Shown here one piece after another: positions 27,668 through 37,763 of a stretch of 64,000 bases of DNA (its first letter is position 1; each line of letters begins with the position of its first letter). The stretch spans positions 434,001 to 498,000 of the forward strand of contig NZ_JAKCPW010000003.1 in NCBI RefSeq assembly GCF_021440085.1, in the 5' to 3' direction. This DNA comes from Dyadobacter sp. CY261. Its GTDB lineage: Bacteria > Bacteroidota > Bacteroidia > Cytophagales > Spirosomataceae. Below the pieces are notes generated by a model, which was not told the DNA's origin, searched no databases, and saw only the letters and a program-made list of their open reading frames with translations. Position numbers and translations under genes: made by a program.

Positions 27668-29899
27668 TTATTGGATCGATAGTTCATCAAGCGTATAGGC
27701 CTTGTCACGCGATGCCGTTTGTTCCCGGATCGTTTTCACATCTGCGGGGCGTACGGGTGGAGAGTTCGTGAATTCGAAGCGTACATAACTCAGTACCGAC
27801 GCAATCCATTCGTCGTCGTTATCTTTCATCGACGGCATCTCCGTCGGATAGGTATTGCCTTCAATAGGTCCCGATAGGCCATGCAGCAGAATACGGACGG
27901 ATGCATTGGTATTGTTCCTGTTCAAACGCCGCGAACCGGCAAGTGGTGGTGCCGTTTTACTAACTAATCCCCTTCCATCCGCACCATGACAGGTCGCGCA
28001 AAGAGATTTATAAATCACCGAGCCATTCATCACCAGCGTGCGGTCCGGCGCATCCAACCGGCCCAGTTTCGTCCCGAATTTCTTGGCATCCTCATTTTTC
28101 TCAACACTTCGTTGTGCACGGGCCAGCACCTCTACTCCTGCCGATTGTTTGACAATATCATCGGCCAAGGCCTTTGCTTTCGGCGACTTGCTTTGTGCCA
28201 ATGAAAATATCAGTTGCATACGAACGTCTGCAACCGCGTCGGATTTCAGAGCGGCCAGGTTTTCAATCATCGCATCGTCTTTTTTCAGGAACGGCTCCGT
28301 CATACGCACGGCGGCTTTGCGGATTTCGAAATCACCGTCTTTCAATGCTGAGGCAATGCTGTTTTGATCCAAAGCTCCCAACCCTTCCAGCGTCCACAAC
28401 GCATGCAACCGCGCCAATGCCGATGGTTCTTTGATCGCATCGTTGCTTTTACCGGCGGCTATTGCTTTTAAAAGTGGCACAATCGATTGGTCATTGCGGA
28501 TAATGAGCTCCTTCTGCGCATTGTCCCGCCACCAGCCGTTGGAATGGCCGAGATAACCTGCTAATGTCCTGGGGCTTTCGTCGAGCATTTGGGGCTTGGG
28601 CCCGGGAGCCATGCCGTCGTGTACGAGGCGGTAAATGCGTCCGTGCTGGATATTTTTATCCAGACCAAACCGCTTGATCTGCGGACGGAGATAGCTATTG
28701 GGGCCGGTCCAGTTACCTTCCTGGATGATACCGCGGTTCATATCCACAATGTACAGACAGCCGTCGGGGCCGGTGTACATGTTCACCGCGCGGAAATTCA
28801 TGTCGGTAGAGGCTATAAACTCTTCATTTTGATAAGCATTTTCCAAAGTGATCTTGCCGTTTTTGTTGATCACTTTCGCGCGACGAATGAGTCGACCAAC
28901 CGGTTCGCTGATCAGCAAGTCTCCTCGGAGATCGGCCGGCAGCCGGTCGCCACGAAAAATTAGCTGGCCACAACTTGCAGTGAAATGGTTGAGCGTGGTA
29001 TCGGGCTTCAATCTTTTCAGACCGCCTTCCACATCGGGTGTTTTGATAATTGGCCAGACTTCGTTGAATTCTTCCTTATACTGATCATTAAACTCCATCC
29101 GTCCATAAATCGGGTTGATCTGGAAACCCAATGCGGGTACCTCGCCACCCGCCGAGGAGAAGTACAGCCGTCCAAAGTTATCGTGCGTCAGCCCCCATTG
29201 CCCATTAGATCCGCTCGGAATAGAGTCGGGCTTGAGAATGCCATCGGCATACCGGAAGCGGACTGGGTCAACGGCCACGTAAATCCAGTTATCGACGTTC
29301 CAATCCAAGCCGCTACGCTGGTGTTCGAGGTTGCCGGGTGCTTTTTTATCAGGCGTGTAAACGGGACGTTTTACATCGGCCACACCGTCTCTATCGGTGT
29401 CCTTATAGCCGTAAACATTATAAGTATCCGTCTCATTTACAAGCAATTCATTACCTACGCAGAGCAACATCCGCGGCAGGAGCATTTTATCGATGAACAC
29501 CGAGCTCTTGTCCATCTTTCCATCATTATTAGTGTCTTCGAGCAGCATTACCCGGCTCGTGGGTGCATGCTCGTTGGTACCTTCTACATCTTGCATGTAC
29601 GTGTTGAGTTCGGCCACATACATGCGCGCATTGCCATCCCAGGCAACGGCCACGGGCTCGTGGATCATCGGCTCGCTGGCTACCAGTTCAAGATGATAGC
29701 CTTTGGGTAATTTAAATGTCTTGATACTTTGCTCGGGCGTAAGGTGTGCGGGTGAAGGGTTTTCGGTAAATGCCGGGATAGCATTCACCGACTCATCGGT
29801 CGTGCGCAGCACTTCGTCTTTGGAGCTGTTCTGCCTTGAAACCTGGCAGGTAACGAGCGTCACAGCCAGCGCGCCGGCTATCCAGATCTTCTTATTCAT
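27668..29899 (-). CDS. Lipoprotein with sorbosone-dehydrogenase-like propeller, HEAT repeats and cytochrome c domain
   Basis: 743 residues. The lipoprotein signal ends at Cys18 (LVTC). A six-bladed propeller of the PVC-type 'membrane-bound dehydrogenase' group (about 60-420) has Asp-rich loops such as DTNNDGKMDKS and DTDRDGVADVK. HEAT-like repeats follow (about 470-620), then a C-terminal cytochrome c domain (about 640-725) with CATCHGADGRG and a Met region EMPSMKDND. The electron route would be oxidation in the propeller, then haem c, then an oxidase. Its substrate is not known. It is co-transcribed with GH95 and the PQQ dehydrogenase. Confidence 0.85.
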   Translation of the reverse strand: MNKKIWIAGALAVTLVTCQVSRQNSSKDEVLRTTDESVNAIPAFTENPSPAHLTPEQSIKTFKLPKGYHLELVASEPMIHEPVAVAWDGNARMYVAELNTYMQDVEGTNEHAPTSRVMLLEDTNNDGKMDKSSVFIDKMLLPRMLLCVGNELLVNETDTYNVYGYKDTDRDGVADVKRPVYTPDKKAPGNLEHQRSGLDWNVDNWIYVAVDPVRFRYADGILKPDSIPSGSNGQWGLTHDNFGRLYFSSAGGEVPALGFQINPIYGRMEFNDQYKEEFNEVWPIIKTPDVEGGLKRLKPDTTLNHFTASCGQLIFRGDRLPADLRGDLLISEPVGRLIRRAKVINKNGKITLENAYQNEEFIASTDMNFRAVNMYTGPDGCLYIVDMNRGIIQEGNWTGPNSYLRPQIKRFGLDKNIQHGRIYRLVHDGMAPGPKPQMLDESPRTLAGYLGHSNGWWRDNAQKELIIRNDQSIVPLLKAIAAGKSNDAIKEPSALARLHALWTLEGLGALDQNSIASALKDGDFEIRKAAVRMTEPFLKKDDAMIENLAALKSDAVADVRMQLIFSLAQSKSPKAKALADDIVKQSAGVEVLARAQRSVEKNEDAKKFGTKLGRLDAPDRTLVMNGSVIYKSLCATCHGADGRGLVSKTAPPLAGSRRLNRNNTNASVRILLHGLSGPIEGNTYPTEMPSMKDNDDEWIASVLSYVRFEFTNSPPVRPADVKTIREQTASRDKAYTLDELSIQ

Positions 29900-29921
29900 G
29901 GTGATGGGTTTAGAAAGGGTG

Positions 29922-32399
29922 TTACCAGGTGAATGTGTATGTCTTGCCTTTTTCGGTTTTGAAATCGTAAAGGGCCGTTTCAGGTAAGGTCAAACCAGTG
30001 ATTTTTGCCGCCGGTGAAATCAATGGCTTCGGGATGTCGAGTGTTTGGTAAAATGGATTGCTGTTGGCGTTTCCATTGGTCGCCAGGACAATTCCATTTC
30101 CTTTCAATGCATTGGATAGTCTCAAACGGCAATTGCCGCCCAAGGTGGATTTGATGACCAGCTTCGAGACCTTTCCCTCTTTCCATTCCAATGACACGAT
30201 TTCAAAACCGCCACGGGCCCGTAAGCCGCTGATCGATCCGGCTTTCCAGCTGTCAGGGAGGGCCGGAAGCAAGTGAATGGCGCCGTCGTGGCTTTGCATC
30301 AGCATTTCAGCGATACCCGCTGTGCATCCAAAGTTGCCGTCTATCTGAAATGGCGGGTGGGCGTCAAAAAGATTGGTGTAGGTGCCGCCCCCGCCTTTTT
30401 TACCGGGCGCGTCCACAGGTGAAAGCTGGTCTGTAATCAATTTGTAAGCGCGGTTTCCATCGAGCAGGCGCGCCCACCAGTTGACCTTCCAGCCCATTGA
30501 CCAGCCCGTAGACACATCGCCGCGGTGTTCGAGCGATGTTTTGGCCGCGCTGAAAAGCTCAGGAGTCCGGTAGGCCGAGAGCTGATGTGAAGGATACAAG
30601 CCATACAAATGCGAAATGTGGCGGTGCTTATCTTCCGGACTGTCCAGGTCTTCCAGCCACTCCTGTAACTGCCCAAATTTCCCAACCTGCATCGGCGGAA
30701 GCTGCTCGCGTTTCGTTTTCAACGTTTTGACAAAATCGGCATCGGTCCCCAATGCCTCCGCAGCGCGAATTGTACTGGTGAAAATGTCATAAACGATCTG
30801 ATTATCCATGGTATTCCCAGCACCGATCGTCGTTTTCGGACGGATGGAGGGCGCATTCTCGGGCGACATACCTGGTGCAACCACCAGCCATTGATGTGTA
30901 GGCTCGGGAACCAGAAAATCCACAAAAAACTGCGCTGAGCCCTTCAAAGCCGGATACACCGATTTCAGGAACATCTTATCTCCCGAATAGCAATACTTCT
31001 CCCACAAATGCGTGCTCAGCCACGCACCGCCCATCGGCCACATGGCGTAGAAGATCGGGTCGACCGGACCGGTTATGCGCCATAAATCGGTGTTATGATG
31101 TGCCAGCCAGCCTTTTGCACCATACATGACCCTGGCCGTTTCCTGACCGGTTACCGACAATTCCTTCACCATCTGGACCAACGGCTCGTGCATTTCGGTC
31201 AAATTGGTGACCTCGGCAGGCCAGTAATTCATTTCCGTGTTGATATTGATCGTGTATTTGCTGCCCCAGGGCGGGTTCATTTCCTGGTTCCAGATTCCCT
31301 GTAAATTGGCAGGCTGCCCAGCGGGCATGCCATTGCTGCCCGGCTGTGAGGAGGATATCAGCAGGTAGCGGCCAAACTGGAAGTACAATGCAACCAGCTG
31401 CGGATCATTTCCGGAAGCAAATTGGACGATCCGTTCATCCGTAGGCCGTTTTGCCGCTTCGGATGTCCCCAAATCAAGCTTCACACGATTGAAATAGTGC
31501 TGATATGCTGTAATGTGACTTTTCAGGATTGTGTCAAAAGACCTTACCGAGGCTTTACTCAAATATTCACTGGCTTTTACCTGTGGATTGGCCGTCAATG
31601 TCTTATAATCGATAAAATTCGTAGCAATAGAAATGTAAATTGTAGCTGCATTAGCTCCCTTGACGGTCAAAGACGTGTCTCGTTCACTCAACTGCCCGCC
31701 CTCAGGTTTCACCAGCACATGCGCCTGAAATGCAACCTGCCCTTTTACACCCTCTTTATCTCCACTAACACCCGCAAAAACCAACTTCCCTCCTTTCTCC
31801 ATCCTCCTTTCTCCTTTCTGAGGACTGTTCAAAAATGAAGTAAACGTGAGCTTCCCGGGCTTATCGGCCGTCAAACGGATCGCGATGACCTCATCGGGCA
31901 CTGAGGCGATCACCTGACGCGTATATTTTACTCCATCCACAATATAGGACGTCGTGGTTACTGCCTTCTCAATATCCAGCTCACGGTAATAGTCAGTAAA
32001 CTTCTCGTGTCCCGGAAAGTCGATATTCAGGTTCCCCACCGGCTGGTACATCATCCCATTGGTGGTTTTCGACTCGATTTTCTCTGCCGCGAGCTTGGCG
32101 GCATCATTCTGTTTGCCTTCAAAAATCAGTTTTCGGACTTCGGGTAATGCGGCGAGAGCATTCGGGTTATCATTCCGGTTCGGGCCACCTGCCCATACGG
32201 TCGATTCGTTGAGTTTAAGAACCTCTTTTTCGGGATTGCCATACACCATCGCACCCAGCCGGCCATTTCCGACAGGCAGCGCGTCGGTCCAGGTTTTCCC
32301 GGCTGGCTTTTTATACCAGAGTTTTAACGAACCTGATGTTTGTGCAAAAATTGGATTGATAAACAGAAAAAGGGTCAGGCTTAGGAATAGGCGTTTCAT
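29922..32399 (-). CDS. Glycoside hydrolase family 95 (alpha-L-fucosidase type)
   Basis: 825 residues with a signal peptide (about 1-19, ending IFAQ). The GH95 order is complete: N-terminal beta domain ([37 protein letters not shown]), the (alpha/alpha)6 barrel with [23 protein letters not shown] (the two Asn that assist catalysis), [13 protein letters not shown] (general-acid Glu), and [14 protein letters not shown] near the catalytic Asp. The family mostly inverts alpha-1,2-L-fucosides; some members act on alpha-L-galactosides. It is the first gene of the operon with two redox proteins and the ManD-like enzyme, so the released sugar may be their substrate. That link is inferred. Confidence 0.93.
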   Translation of the reverse strand: MKRLFLSLTLFLFINPIFAQTSGSLKLWYKKPAGKTWTDALPVGNGRLGAMVYGNPEKEVLKLNESTVWAGGPNRNDNPNALAALPEVRKLIFEGKQNDAAKLAAEKIESKTTNGMMYQPVGNLNIDFPGHEKFTDYYRELDIEKAVTTTSYIVDGVKYTRQVIASVPDEVIAIRLTADKPGKLTFTSFLNSPQKGERRMEKGGKLVFAGVSGDKEGVKGQVAFQAHVLVKPEGGQLSERDTSLTVKGANAATIYISIATNFIDYKTLTANPQVKASEYLSKASVRSFDTILKSHITAYQHYFNRVKLDLGTSEAAKRPTDERIVQFASGNDPQLVALYFQFGRYLLISSSQPGSNGMPAGQPANLQGIWNQEMNPPWGSKYTININTEMNYWPAEVTNLTEMHEPLVQMVKELSVTGQETARVMYGAKGWLAHHNTDLWRITGPVDPIFYAMWPMGGAWLSTHLWEKYCYSGDKMFLKSVYPALKGSAQFFVDFLVPEPTHQWLVVAPGMSPENAPSIRPKTTIGAGNTMDNQIVYDIFTSTIRAAEALGTDADFVKTLKTKREQLPPMQVGKFGQLQEWLEDLDSPEDKHRHISHLYGLYPSHQLSAYRTPELFSAAKTSLEHRGDVSTGWSMGWKVNWWARLLDGNRAYKLITDQLSPVDAPGKKGGGGTYTNLFDAHPPFQIDGNFGCTAGIAEMLMQSHDGAIHLLPALPDSWKAGSISGLRARGGFEIVSLEWKEGKVSKLVIKSTLGGNCRLRLSNALKGNGIVLATNGNANSNPFYQTLDIPKPLISPAAKITGLTLPETALYDFKTEKGKTYTFTW

Positions 32400-32870
32400 G
32401 AAAGATGGTTACGTGATCTTGTCCTTTGTGTTAAGAGGACACGAACCCGGATTTTTAATGCTTTGGGTTATTAAAGTTTGGGTTAACCGGGACGACTATG
32501 TGCTCCGGCATGGCGTGAATGCCAGTTTCGGACTTACCCGACAACGGCAGGCAAATTAGACGGGCAGGATTAACGGGGGCATTAATAAAAGCTTAATGCG
32601 TAGGGAAAACTGTAAATAGTTCTTTGGAAAGTGAAAAATCACAAGATAAGCTCTCGTCGAAACGGTCATCATTTCCTCGGGATGCTGTTAGTTCCACAGA
32701 AAATGAGCCGTTGATTGTATTACCGCAGGAACGGCACTTGCGGTATTGGACGAAGGTGCAGGCTTTTTTAAAAAAATCATTGCGCCGGCAAATGCAGGCA
32801 TCCGGTTTGGTACGATTGTTTAATAGAGGTGTCGAAAACCGATCTTACACGAATGTAAACTACCCTTCCA
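32400..32870. other. Divergent intergenic region of 471 bp
   Basis: Between the divergent GH95 and DUF748 genes. I see no terminator, no TAnnTTTG box on either strand and no strong repeat. A plus-strand frame begins at a TTG at 32624 and runs into the DUF748 gene, but it has no recognisable features. The region probably holds both promoters. Confidence 0.5.
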
Positions 32871-34064
32871 ATGGCCGCCACACGCACATATTCCAGAAAA
32901 AAACGTACAGCCAAAATCCTGATCGGCATTCTGATAGCCATAGTTGTTATCCGATTGGTGTTGCCTTACGTAATCCTGCATTTCGCCAACCGCAGCCTGG
33001 CAAATATGAATGGTTATTATGGACACATCAAAGACATTGACCTCGCCATTATCCGCGGCGCTTACAAGATAGACAGCATTTATATTGATAAAAAAGACAC
33101 CGTATCAAGCAAGCGAACACCGTTTTTTGCGTCCAAAACGATTGACCTCTCTGTCGAATGGAAGGCTTTGCTAAAAGGTTCTATTGTAGGTGAACTTGTG
33201 CTTCAGGGGCCGTATTTGTTATTTACCAAAGATAAAGTCGAACCAAAGGAAATTGTAAGGGACTCGGCGGATTTCCGGCAGGTGCTCGACAAGTTTATGC
33301 CACTGAGTATCAACCGCTGCGAACTACGCGACGGGAAAATCCAGTATAAGGATTTTGGGTCCACGCCGAATGTGGACATAGCGATGACCAATCTGCATTT
33401 GGTCGCCCAAAACCTGAAGAACAGCTACGACTCGACGACAGTCCTGCCCGCAAACATTCATGCGACCGCAGATGTGTACGAAGGCAAATTACGCTTCGAC
33501 GCCAAGCTCAATCCGCTAGCCGCTTCCCCTACTTTTGATATGAGCGCGGAACTTAAAAATACTAATTTGGTGAAGCTTAATGACTTTCTCCAGGCCTATG
33601 CCAAGATAGATGTCAATAAAGGGCGCTTCGGCCTTTATACAGAGGTAGCTGCCAAAGATGAGGCATTTAAAGGATATGTAAAACCGGTAATTAAAGACCT
33701 GGACGTCCTTGGGAAAGAAGACCGGGACGATAACCTGTTCCGGAAGCTTTGGGAAGCGGTTGCCGGAGGGGCAGGTAAGCTTTTTGAGAACAGATCAAAA
33801 GATCAGGTAGCTACCAAGGTGCCTTTTCAGGGCAGGCTGGACAATCCCAAAACCAATATCTGGCTAGCGATTACGAACATCCTTCAAAACGCTTTCATCC
33901 ATGCTATTCAACCGTCCATTGATAACGAGATCAGCATTGCTTCGGTGAAGGAAGACAAAAAAGAGAAGAAGACCTTTCTTCAAAAGATCTTCTCCAAGGA
34001 TGATGATAAGAACGACGATGATAAAAAGAAGAACAATAAAAAGGATAAGAAGAAAGGGAAATAA
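32871..34064 (+). CDS. DUF748-domain membrane-anchored protein with charged tail
   Basis: 397 residues: N-terminal TM helix (about 17-36, ILIGILIAIVVIRLVLPYVI), then a long periplasmic region of the AsmA/DUF748 type (about 40-340: IYIDKKDTVSSKRTPFFASK, INRCELRDGKIQYKDFGS, GRFGLYTEVAAKD). The end is an extreme Lys/Asp-rich tail of about 40 residues (KEDKKEKK ... KKGK). AsmA-like proteins bridge or maintain the envelope, often in lipid transfer; the role of this one is not established. It is transcribed alone, converging on the cupredoxin gene. Confidence 0.83.
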   Translation: MAATRTYSRKKRTAKILIGILIAIVVIRLVLPYVILHFANRSLANMNGYYGHIKDIDLAIIRGAYKIDSIYIDKKDTVSSKRTPFFASKTIDLSVEWKALLKGSIVGELVLQGPYLLFTKDKVEPKEIVRDSADFRQVLDKFMPLSINRCELRDGKIQYKDFGSTPNVDIAMTNLHLVAQNLKNSYDSTTVLPANIHATADVYEGKLRFDAKLNPLAASPTFDMSAELKNTNLVKLNDFLQAYAKIDVNKGRFGLYTEVAAKDEAFKGYVKPVIKDLDVLGKEDRDDNLFRKLWEAVAGGAGKLFENRSKDQVATKVPFQGRLDNPKTNIWLAITNILQNAFIHAIQPSIDNEISIASVKEDKKEKKTFLQKIFSKDDDKNDDDKKKNNKKDKKKGK

Positions 34065-34188
34065 TTATTCTATCTGCATCCGCCATATCGGCTATAACCA
34101 GAAATATTCCAAGCAAAAATTATAATTTCTTGTGATTGTCTGATAGTTACGAAAATCACAATTAGATTTTATTCAATTCTTCGTAAAT

Positions 34189-34220
34189 TCCTAAAACATG
34201 ACAAATGTCATATTTTAGGA
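34189..34220. promoter_or_regulatory. Imperfect dyad with TGAC-N4-GTCA core (Crp/Fnr-like)
   Basis: Two 15-nt arms with one mismatch flank a 2-nt centre; the core is ATGACAAATGTCAT (34198-34211). The TGAC-N4-GTCA shape suits a Crp/Fnr-family regulator. The same core shape recurs at 61918-61933. The centre is about 41 bp before the start predicted from the -7 box at 34235. It could instead be a terminator hairpin for the DUF748 gene. Confidence 0.45.
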
Positions 34221-34234
34221 CGAACTACTTCATT

Positions 34235-34242
34235 TATATTTG
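34235..34242 (+). promoter_or_regulatory. -7 box (TATATTTG) in a convergent gap
   Basis: An exact TAnnTTTG match on the plus strand, although no plus-strand gene follows; the next element is a terminator at 34277-34303. No good -33 element was seen. The AT-rich context makes a chance match possible. Confidence 0.3.
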
Positions 34243-34276
34243 TAGAAATACTTCAATTGCTTTACTCAACGTTGTA

Positions 34277-34303
34277 AAAAGGGCTTCCTAATGAAGCCCT
34301 TTT
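34277..34303. terminator. Strong bidirectional terminator
   Basis: A perfect 11-bp inverted repeat, AAAAGGGCTTC and GAAGCCCTTTT, with a 5-nt loop. The A-start and T-end make it work on both strands. It lies 5 nt after the stop of the minus-strand cupredoxin gene, and also downstream of DUF748. Confidence 0.85.
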
Positions 34304-34308
34304 CCATA

Positions 34309-37167
34309 TCAGTGATTCATGGCAGTGCCAGTTCCATGCTGTTCATGCGGATTTTCAGCTTTTCCCACTTTGTTGCTGTAATCTTTAAGCACTTTTTTGG
34401 AGTCCTCGGTGCCGATCGCTTCCACGCGCTGAATCATATAGGGTAGCATTTTAGGGAACTTCGATTTTTCCGCCAATTGCAATGCACGTCTGGCGTCTAT
34501 CGGCGCTAATGGTTCAGCAGCGTACCACTCCAAGAGCGGCAGGTTATGATCGTCCTTGTCTTCGTCTTTCTGCACCAATGCATCGAGCACCTCCCAGCGT
34601 TGCGCGGGATCTAAGCGGAGCATTCCGGAAGTCAGGTACAGCCGTACCAGCTTGGAATTATCCTTTTGCGCCATTTCTGCGAATTTCCCCAGTGTTTCCG
34701 GAGAAACGGATTTATTTTCGGTCAAAAGCTGCACAGACCAGCTGCGAATGTACTCGCTGTCGCTGGAAAGCAGATCTGCAAGTTCTTTTTCTGTCAGGCC
34801 TTTGGTTACATGCAAAGTCCAGAGCGCCCGCAGTTTCCGTGTTTCATCCGGGTTTTTAGCTAAAATTTCTTTCAATGCCTTATGCACCTTCTTATTGGGG
34901 CCGCGCTCCTGCAAGATTGTGCGTGCCTGGCGGACGTACCATTCGTTAGCGTTCAACTGGTAATTAACCAGCTCCATATCTGACGCCTTCGACAAATCGA
35001 CTTGCACCCATTTGTCGTTACTGTGGGTTATTTTGAAAATGCGCCCCATGGTCTTGTTATGAACGTCGGGATTCGGGCTGTGGCATTGGTTCTTGTCGTA
35101 CCAGTCGATCGCCCATACCGAACCGCTCGCATCATACTTGAAGTTCAGCCATTGCGACCATGAGTCGTTCATGGCCATGAAGTCGTTCTTGTGTGTGGCT
35201 TCGTAGCCCGAACCCGAGCGCGTCAGATGGTCGGTATTCAGGCGGGCACCGTTGATGTTGTTCATAAAAATATCATTACGATACTCTTTCGGCCAGCTGT
35301 TACCCAGGTAAATCATCGCTCCTGCATGCGCATGGCCTCCTCCCGCGGATGCCGAACGGAAATTACCCGCATGCGGGCCCCGCTCGCCTACCCAATGCAC
35401 GTGATCGGCAATGGTTTTAATATCATCATAGGTGTACGGATTGAAATGTTTACCGGCCTGGCGCTGATAGCGCGCGCCCTGGATGATGTGGTACATGTGC
35501 GGGATGACACAAACCGTGATAAATGGATGTCCATAGTCGTTAAAATCTATTCCCCAGGGGTTGCTGGACCCTTCGGCAAATACCTCGAATTTGTGGGCAG
35601 TCGGATGGTAACGCCACACACCGGCATTAATCTTCGTCCGCTCGGAGTCGGGGGCGCCTGGTTTGCCTACATTAGAATGGGTAAACACGCCATGCGTTCC
35701 GTAGAGCCAGCCATCCGGGCCCCAGCGGAGGTTGTTGAGCACCTCGTGCGTGTCTTCGAGGCCCCAGCCGTCGAGCAGGATCTGCGGCGGTCCGGCAGGT
35801 TTGTCGTTTTTGAAATCGGCTGGGATAAAAAGTAAATGAGGCGCTGAGCCAAGCCATACGCCGCCCATTCCCACTTCAATGCCGCTGATAAGGTTAAGAC
35901 CTTCGGCAAATACTTTGCGCTTATCGAGCGTGCCGTCGCCGTTGGTGTCTTCAAATATCAGGATCTTGTCCTTGCCCTGACCTTCCGGGGCGCGTACCGG
36001 ATAGGTATGGCCTTCTACTACCCACAATCTTCCACGAGAATCAATTGTAAAGCTGATTGGCCGGATAATGTCCGGTTCCGCTGCTGCGAGGCTGATTTTG
36101 AAGCCCTGTGGCGGCGTCATCGCCCGGGCCGCCTCAGTACCCGATAACCCTGCATTGAGAACCGGGTCGAGGGGAGGAAGAATGATGATATCCTTTTGTT
36201 TCAGCTCATTAGGAAAATCGGGGCGGCTCGGATAAAAGCGAAAATCGTCGAAGTTGATATGCCCCCATTTATCGTTGGGAATGTAAGGGATTTGCGAAAT
36301 ACCAGTCTCATTATCGACAATCCTGATAAAAATCTCTTTGTTTAAATATGGTTGTAAATCAACCACCGCCGGTTGCAAAGTGGCCCTACCCTGGCCGGTA
36401 ATATGGTAAATGACCTTGTTATCAGCCACTGTGACAAGCTCCACCCGCGTATCCTGCAAAGCTCCACCCGAAACACGGAATGCGGCAAAAGGCTGAGTTA
36501 CCTGAAATGGCACAGAAGTGAGCGTGCCGGTTTGTTTGTAATTGAGCGTGCCTCCGCTACTCAGAAAGTACTTCCCTTCGTAACCAATGTGCATTTCCTT
36601 CTCATGAACAGGCGAAGGATCGGAGCTGAACAGCGCGTTGGTAAATGCATCGCCAGTGGCAGTCCAGTTTTTCAGATCGCCCGTTTCAAAACCGAAGTTG
36701 AGCGGCTGACCATCCTTCACCGGCACTTGTCCTGCTACCGTTTCATCGGAAATCACCCCTTCTACTACCTCAAAACTGCCTACCATACCGGCAGCCCGGT
36801 GCCCGGGTACAGAGCAGAAGTAAGTGTCAGTTTGCTCCGCTTTGAATGTAATGCTTGTGCTGGTCCCTTTCTCGATAATCACCTTGCTTTTGATGCCTAG
36901 CTTTTCGAGGGCAATATCGTGGGTCATTAGCTCGCCGTTCGTGATCGTGATCCGGACACGGTCGCCTTTGTTGGCTTTCAATGTCGGGTTTCTGGCACCG
37001 TCTTTGGCGAAAAAGCCGAGCATGGTGGCTTCCAGCGCATAGTCGCGATCAAATTTTTCGGTGGTTTGTGTGGTTTTGGCCTGCTGCGCAATGGACTCAT
37101 GCACGGGGATCGTCATCATTGCGAGCGCCAGCGGTAAGAGGATGTGGGTCAACCTTATCATATTCAT
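34309..37167 (-). CDS. Cupredoxin-fused sorbosone-dehydrogenase-like propeller protein with HEAT repeats
   Basis: 952 residues from the ATG at 37167 (MNMIRLTH; ATG at 37161 is equally possible). Signal peptide (about 1-28, ending SIAQ). An azurin/plastocyanin-type domain follows (about 38-135) with all four type-1 copper ligands: His83, Cys118, His123, Met128 (TYFCSVPGHRAAGM). Next is a beta-sandwich resembling a carbohydrate-binding module (about 145-320), then a propeller of the PVC-type membrane-bound dehydrogenase group (about 350-690, EDTNGDGTLDKRKVF), and HEAT repeats (about 720-900). There is no CxxCH haem site, so copper probably replaces haem c as electron carrier. It is monocistronic with a strong terminator. 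Confidence 0.85.
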   Translation of the reverse strand: MNMIRLTHILLPLALAMMTIPVHESIAQQAKTTQTTEKFDRDYALEATMLGFFAKDGARNPTLKANKGDRVRITITNGELMTHDIALEKLGIKSKVIIEKGTSTSITFKAEQTDTYFCSVPGHRAAGMVGSFEVVEGVISDETVAGQVPVKDGQPLNFGFETGDLKNWTATGDAFTNALFSSDPSPVHEKEMHIGYEGKYFLSSGGTLNYKQTGTLTSVPFQVTQPFAAFRVSGGALQDTRVELVTVADNKVIYHITGQGRATLQPAVVDLQPYLNKEIFIRIVDNETGISQIPYIPNDKWGHINFDDFRFYPSRPDFPNELKQKDIIILPPLDPVLNAGLSGTEAARAMTPPQGFKISLAAAEPDIIRPISFTIDSRGRLWVVEGHTYPVRAPEGQGKDKILIFEDTNGDGTLDKRKVFAEGLNLISGIEVGMGGVWLGSAPHLLFIPADFKNDKPAGPPQILLDGWGLEDTHEVLNNLRWGPDGWLYGTHGVFTHSNVGKPGAPDSERTKINAGVWRYHPTAHKFEVFAEGSSNPWGIDFNDYGHPFITVCVIPHMYHIIQGARYQRQAGKHFNPYTYDDIKTIADHVHWVGERGPHAGNFRSASAGGGHAHAGAMIYLGNSWPKEYRNDIFMNNINGARLNTDHLTRSGSGYEATHKNDFMAMNDSWSQWLNFKYDASGSVWAIDWYDKNQCHSPNPDVHNKTMGRIFKITHSNDKWVQVDLSKASDMELVNYQLNANEWYVRQARTILQERGPNKKVHKALKEILAKNPDETRKLRALWTLHVTKGLTEKELADLLSSDSEYIRSWSVQLLTENKSVSPETLGKFAEMAQKDNSKLVRLYLTSGMLRLDPAQRWEVLDALVQKDEDKDDHNLPLLEWYAAEPLAPIDARRALQLAEKSKFPKMLPYMIQRVEAIGTEDSKKVLKDYSNKVGKAENPHEQHGTGTAMNH

Positions 37168-37297
37168 CTGTTTAGGAATTTCTGCACCAAAATTTGAGGA
37201 ATAAAGGAGTGGCATACCGGATTTATACTGATGGTAATTTTCCTGGAATTCATGAAAAAAAGAGGAAAAAATTCGATTATTGTTTTGAAAAAATTCC

Positions 37298-37305
37298 TAA
37301 ATTTG
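37298..37305 (+). promoter_or_regulatory. -7 box of the RES/Xre module
   Basis: TAAATTTG matches TAnnTTTG exactly. Transcription would begin near 37309, so start codons at 37231 and 37306 are unlikely, and the ATG at 37327 (or 37387) is favoured for the antitoxin. The -33 element is not clear. Confidence 0.4.
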
Positions 37306-37326
37306 ATGTACTCAATCTCCTTTGTT

Positions 37327-37761
37327 ATGAAAGCCCTTGCCCTCCAGCCCGGTTTGGCTTTAAAATCCAAATTTAAAGACATTGACATGGACAGCAACTT
37401 TGCCATCGTGCGCTCTGCCCGCAAAGGTTTGAACACAAAGGTTTTCTATGATTTCGCTGGGGCGATCAAAATGCCGGAAAAGCGGCTTGCGGCGATTATG
37501 AATGTTTCTGCGCGTACCATCAGCAATTATAAGGATGCGCAAAAAACACTGGAGCCGCTATATGGCGAGCACCTTTTGAAGCTCATTGCGCTGTTTAAGA
37601 AAGGAGAAGAGCTTTTGGGCTCAATCGATGAATTCAATTACTGGCTGCAAAAGCCGTTTTGGAATTCGGCTGAGAGGCCTGCTGAGTGGCTGACGACCGG
37701 TGGCGGTGTGGATTTTTTGAGCGAAGAGCTCGATAAGCTGGCCGAAGGTTATCCTGCATAA
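37327..37761 (+). CDS. Xre/MbcA/ParS-type antitoxin of a RES-Xre module
   Basis: 144 residues from the ATG at 37327; an upstream ATG would add an unlikely Lys/Phe tail and lies before the predicted -7 box. N-terminal part (about 25-75) is the HTH-like region (GLNTKVFYDFAGAIKMPEKR, NVSARTISNYKD); the C-terminal part (about 85-140) is the DUF2384 antitoxin domain (LIALFKKGEELLGSIDEFNY, WLQKPFWNS, then TTGGGVDFLSEELDKLAEG). These antitoxins bind the RES toxin and repress their own promoter. The toxin gene follows after 2 bp. Confidence 0.88.
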   Translation: MKALALQPGLALKSKFKDIDMDSNFAIVRSARKGLNTKVFYDFAGAIKMPEKRLAAIMNVSARTISNYKDAQKTLEPLYGEHLLKLIALFKKGEELLGSIDEFNYWLQKPFWNSAERPAEWLTTGGGVDFLSEELDKLAEGYPA

Positions 37762-37763
37762 AT

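Noticed and set aside
32624..33040. 138-codon frame overlapping the DUF748 gene
   Set aside because: TTG start, no recognisable features, and more than a third of it is a shadow of DUF748.
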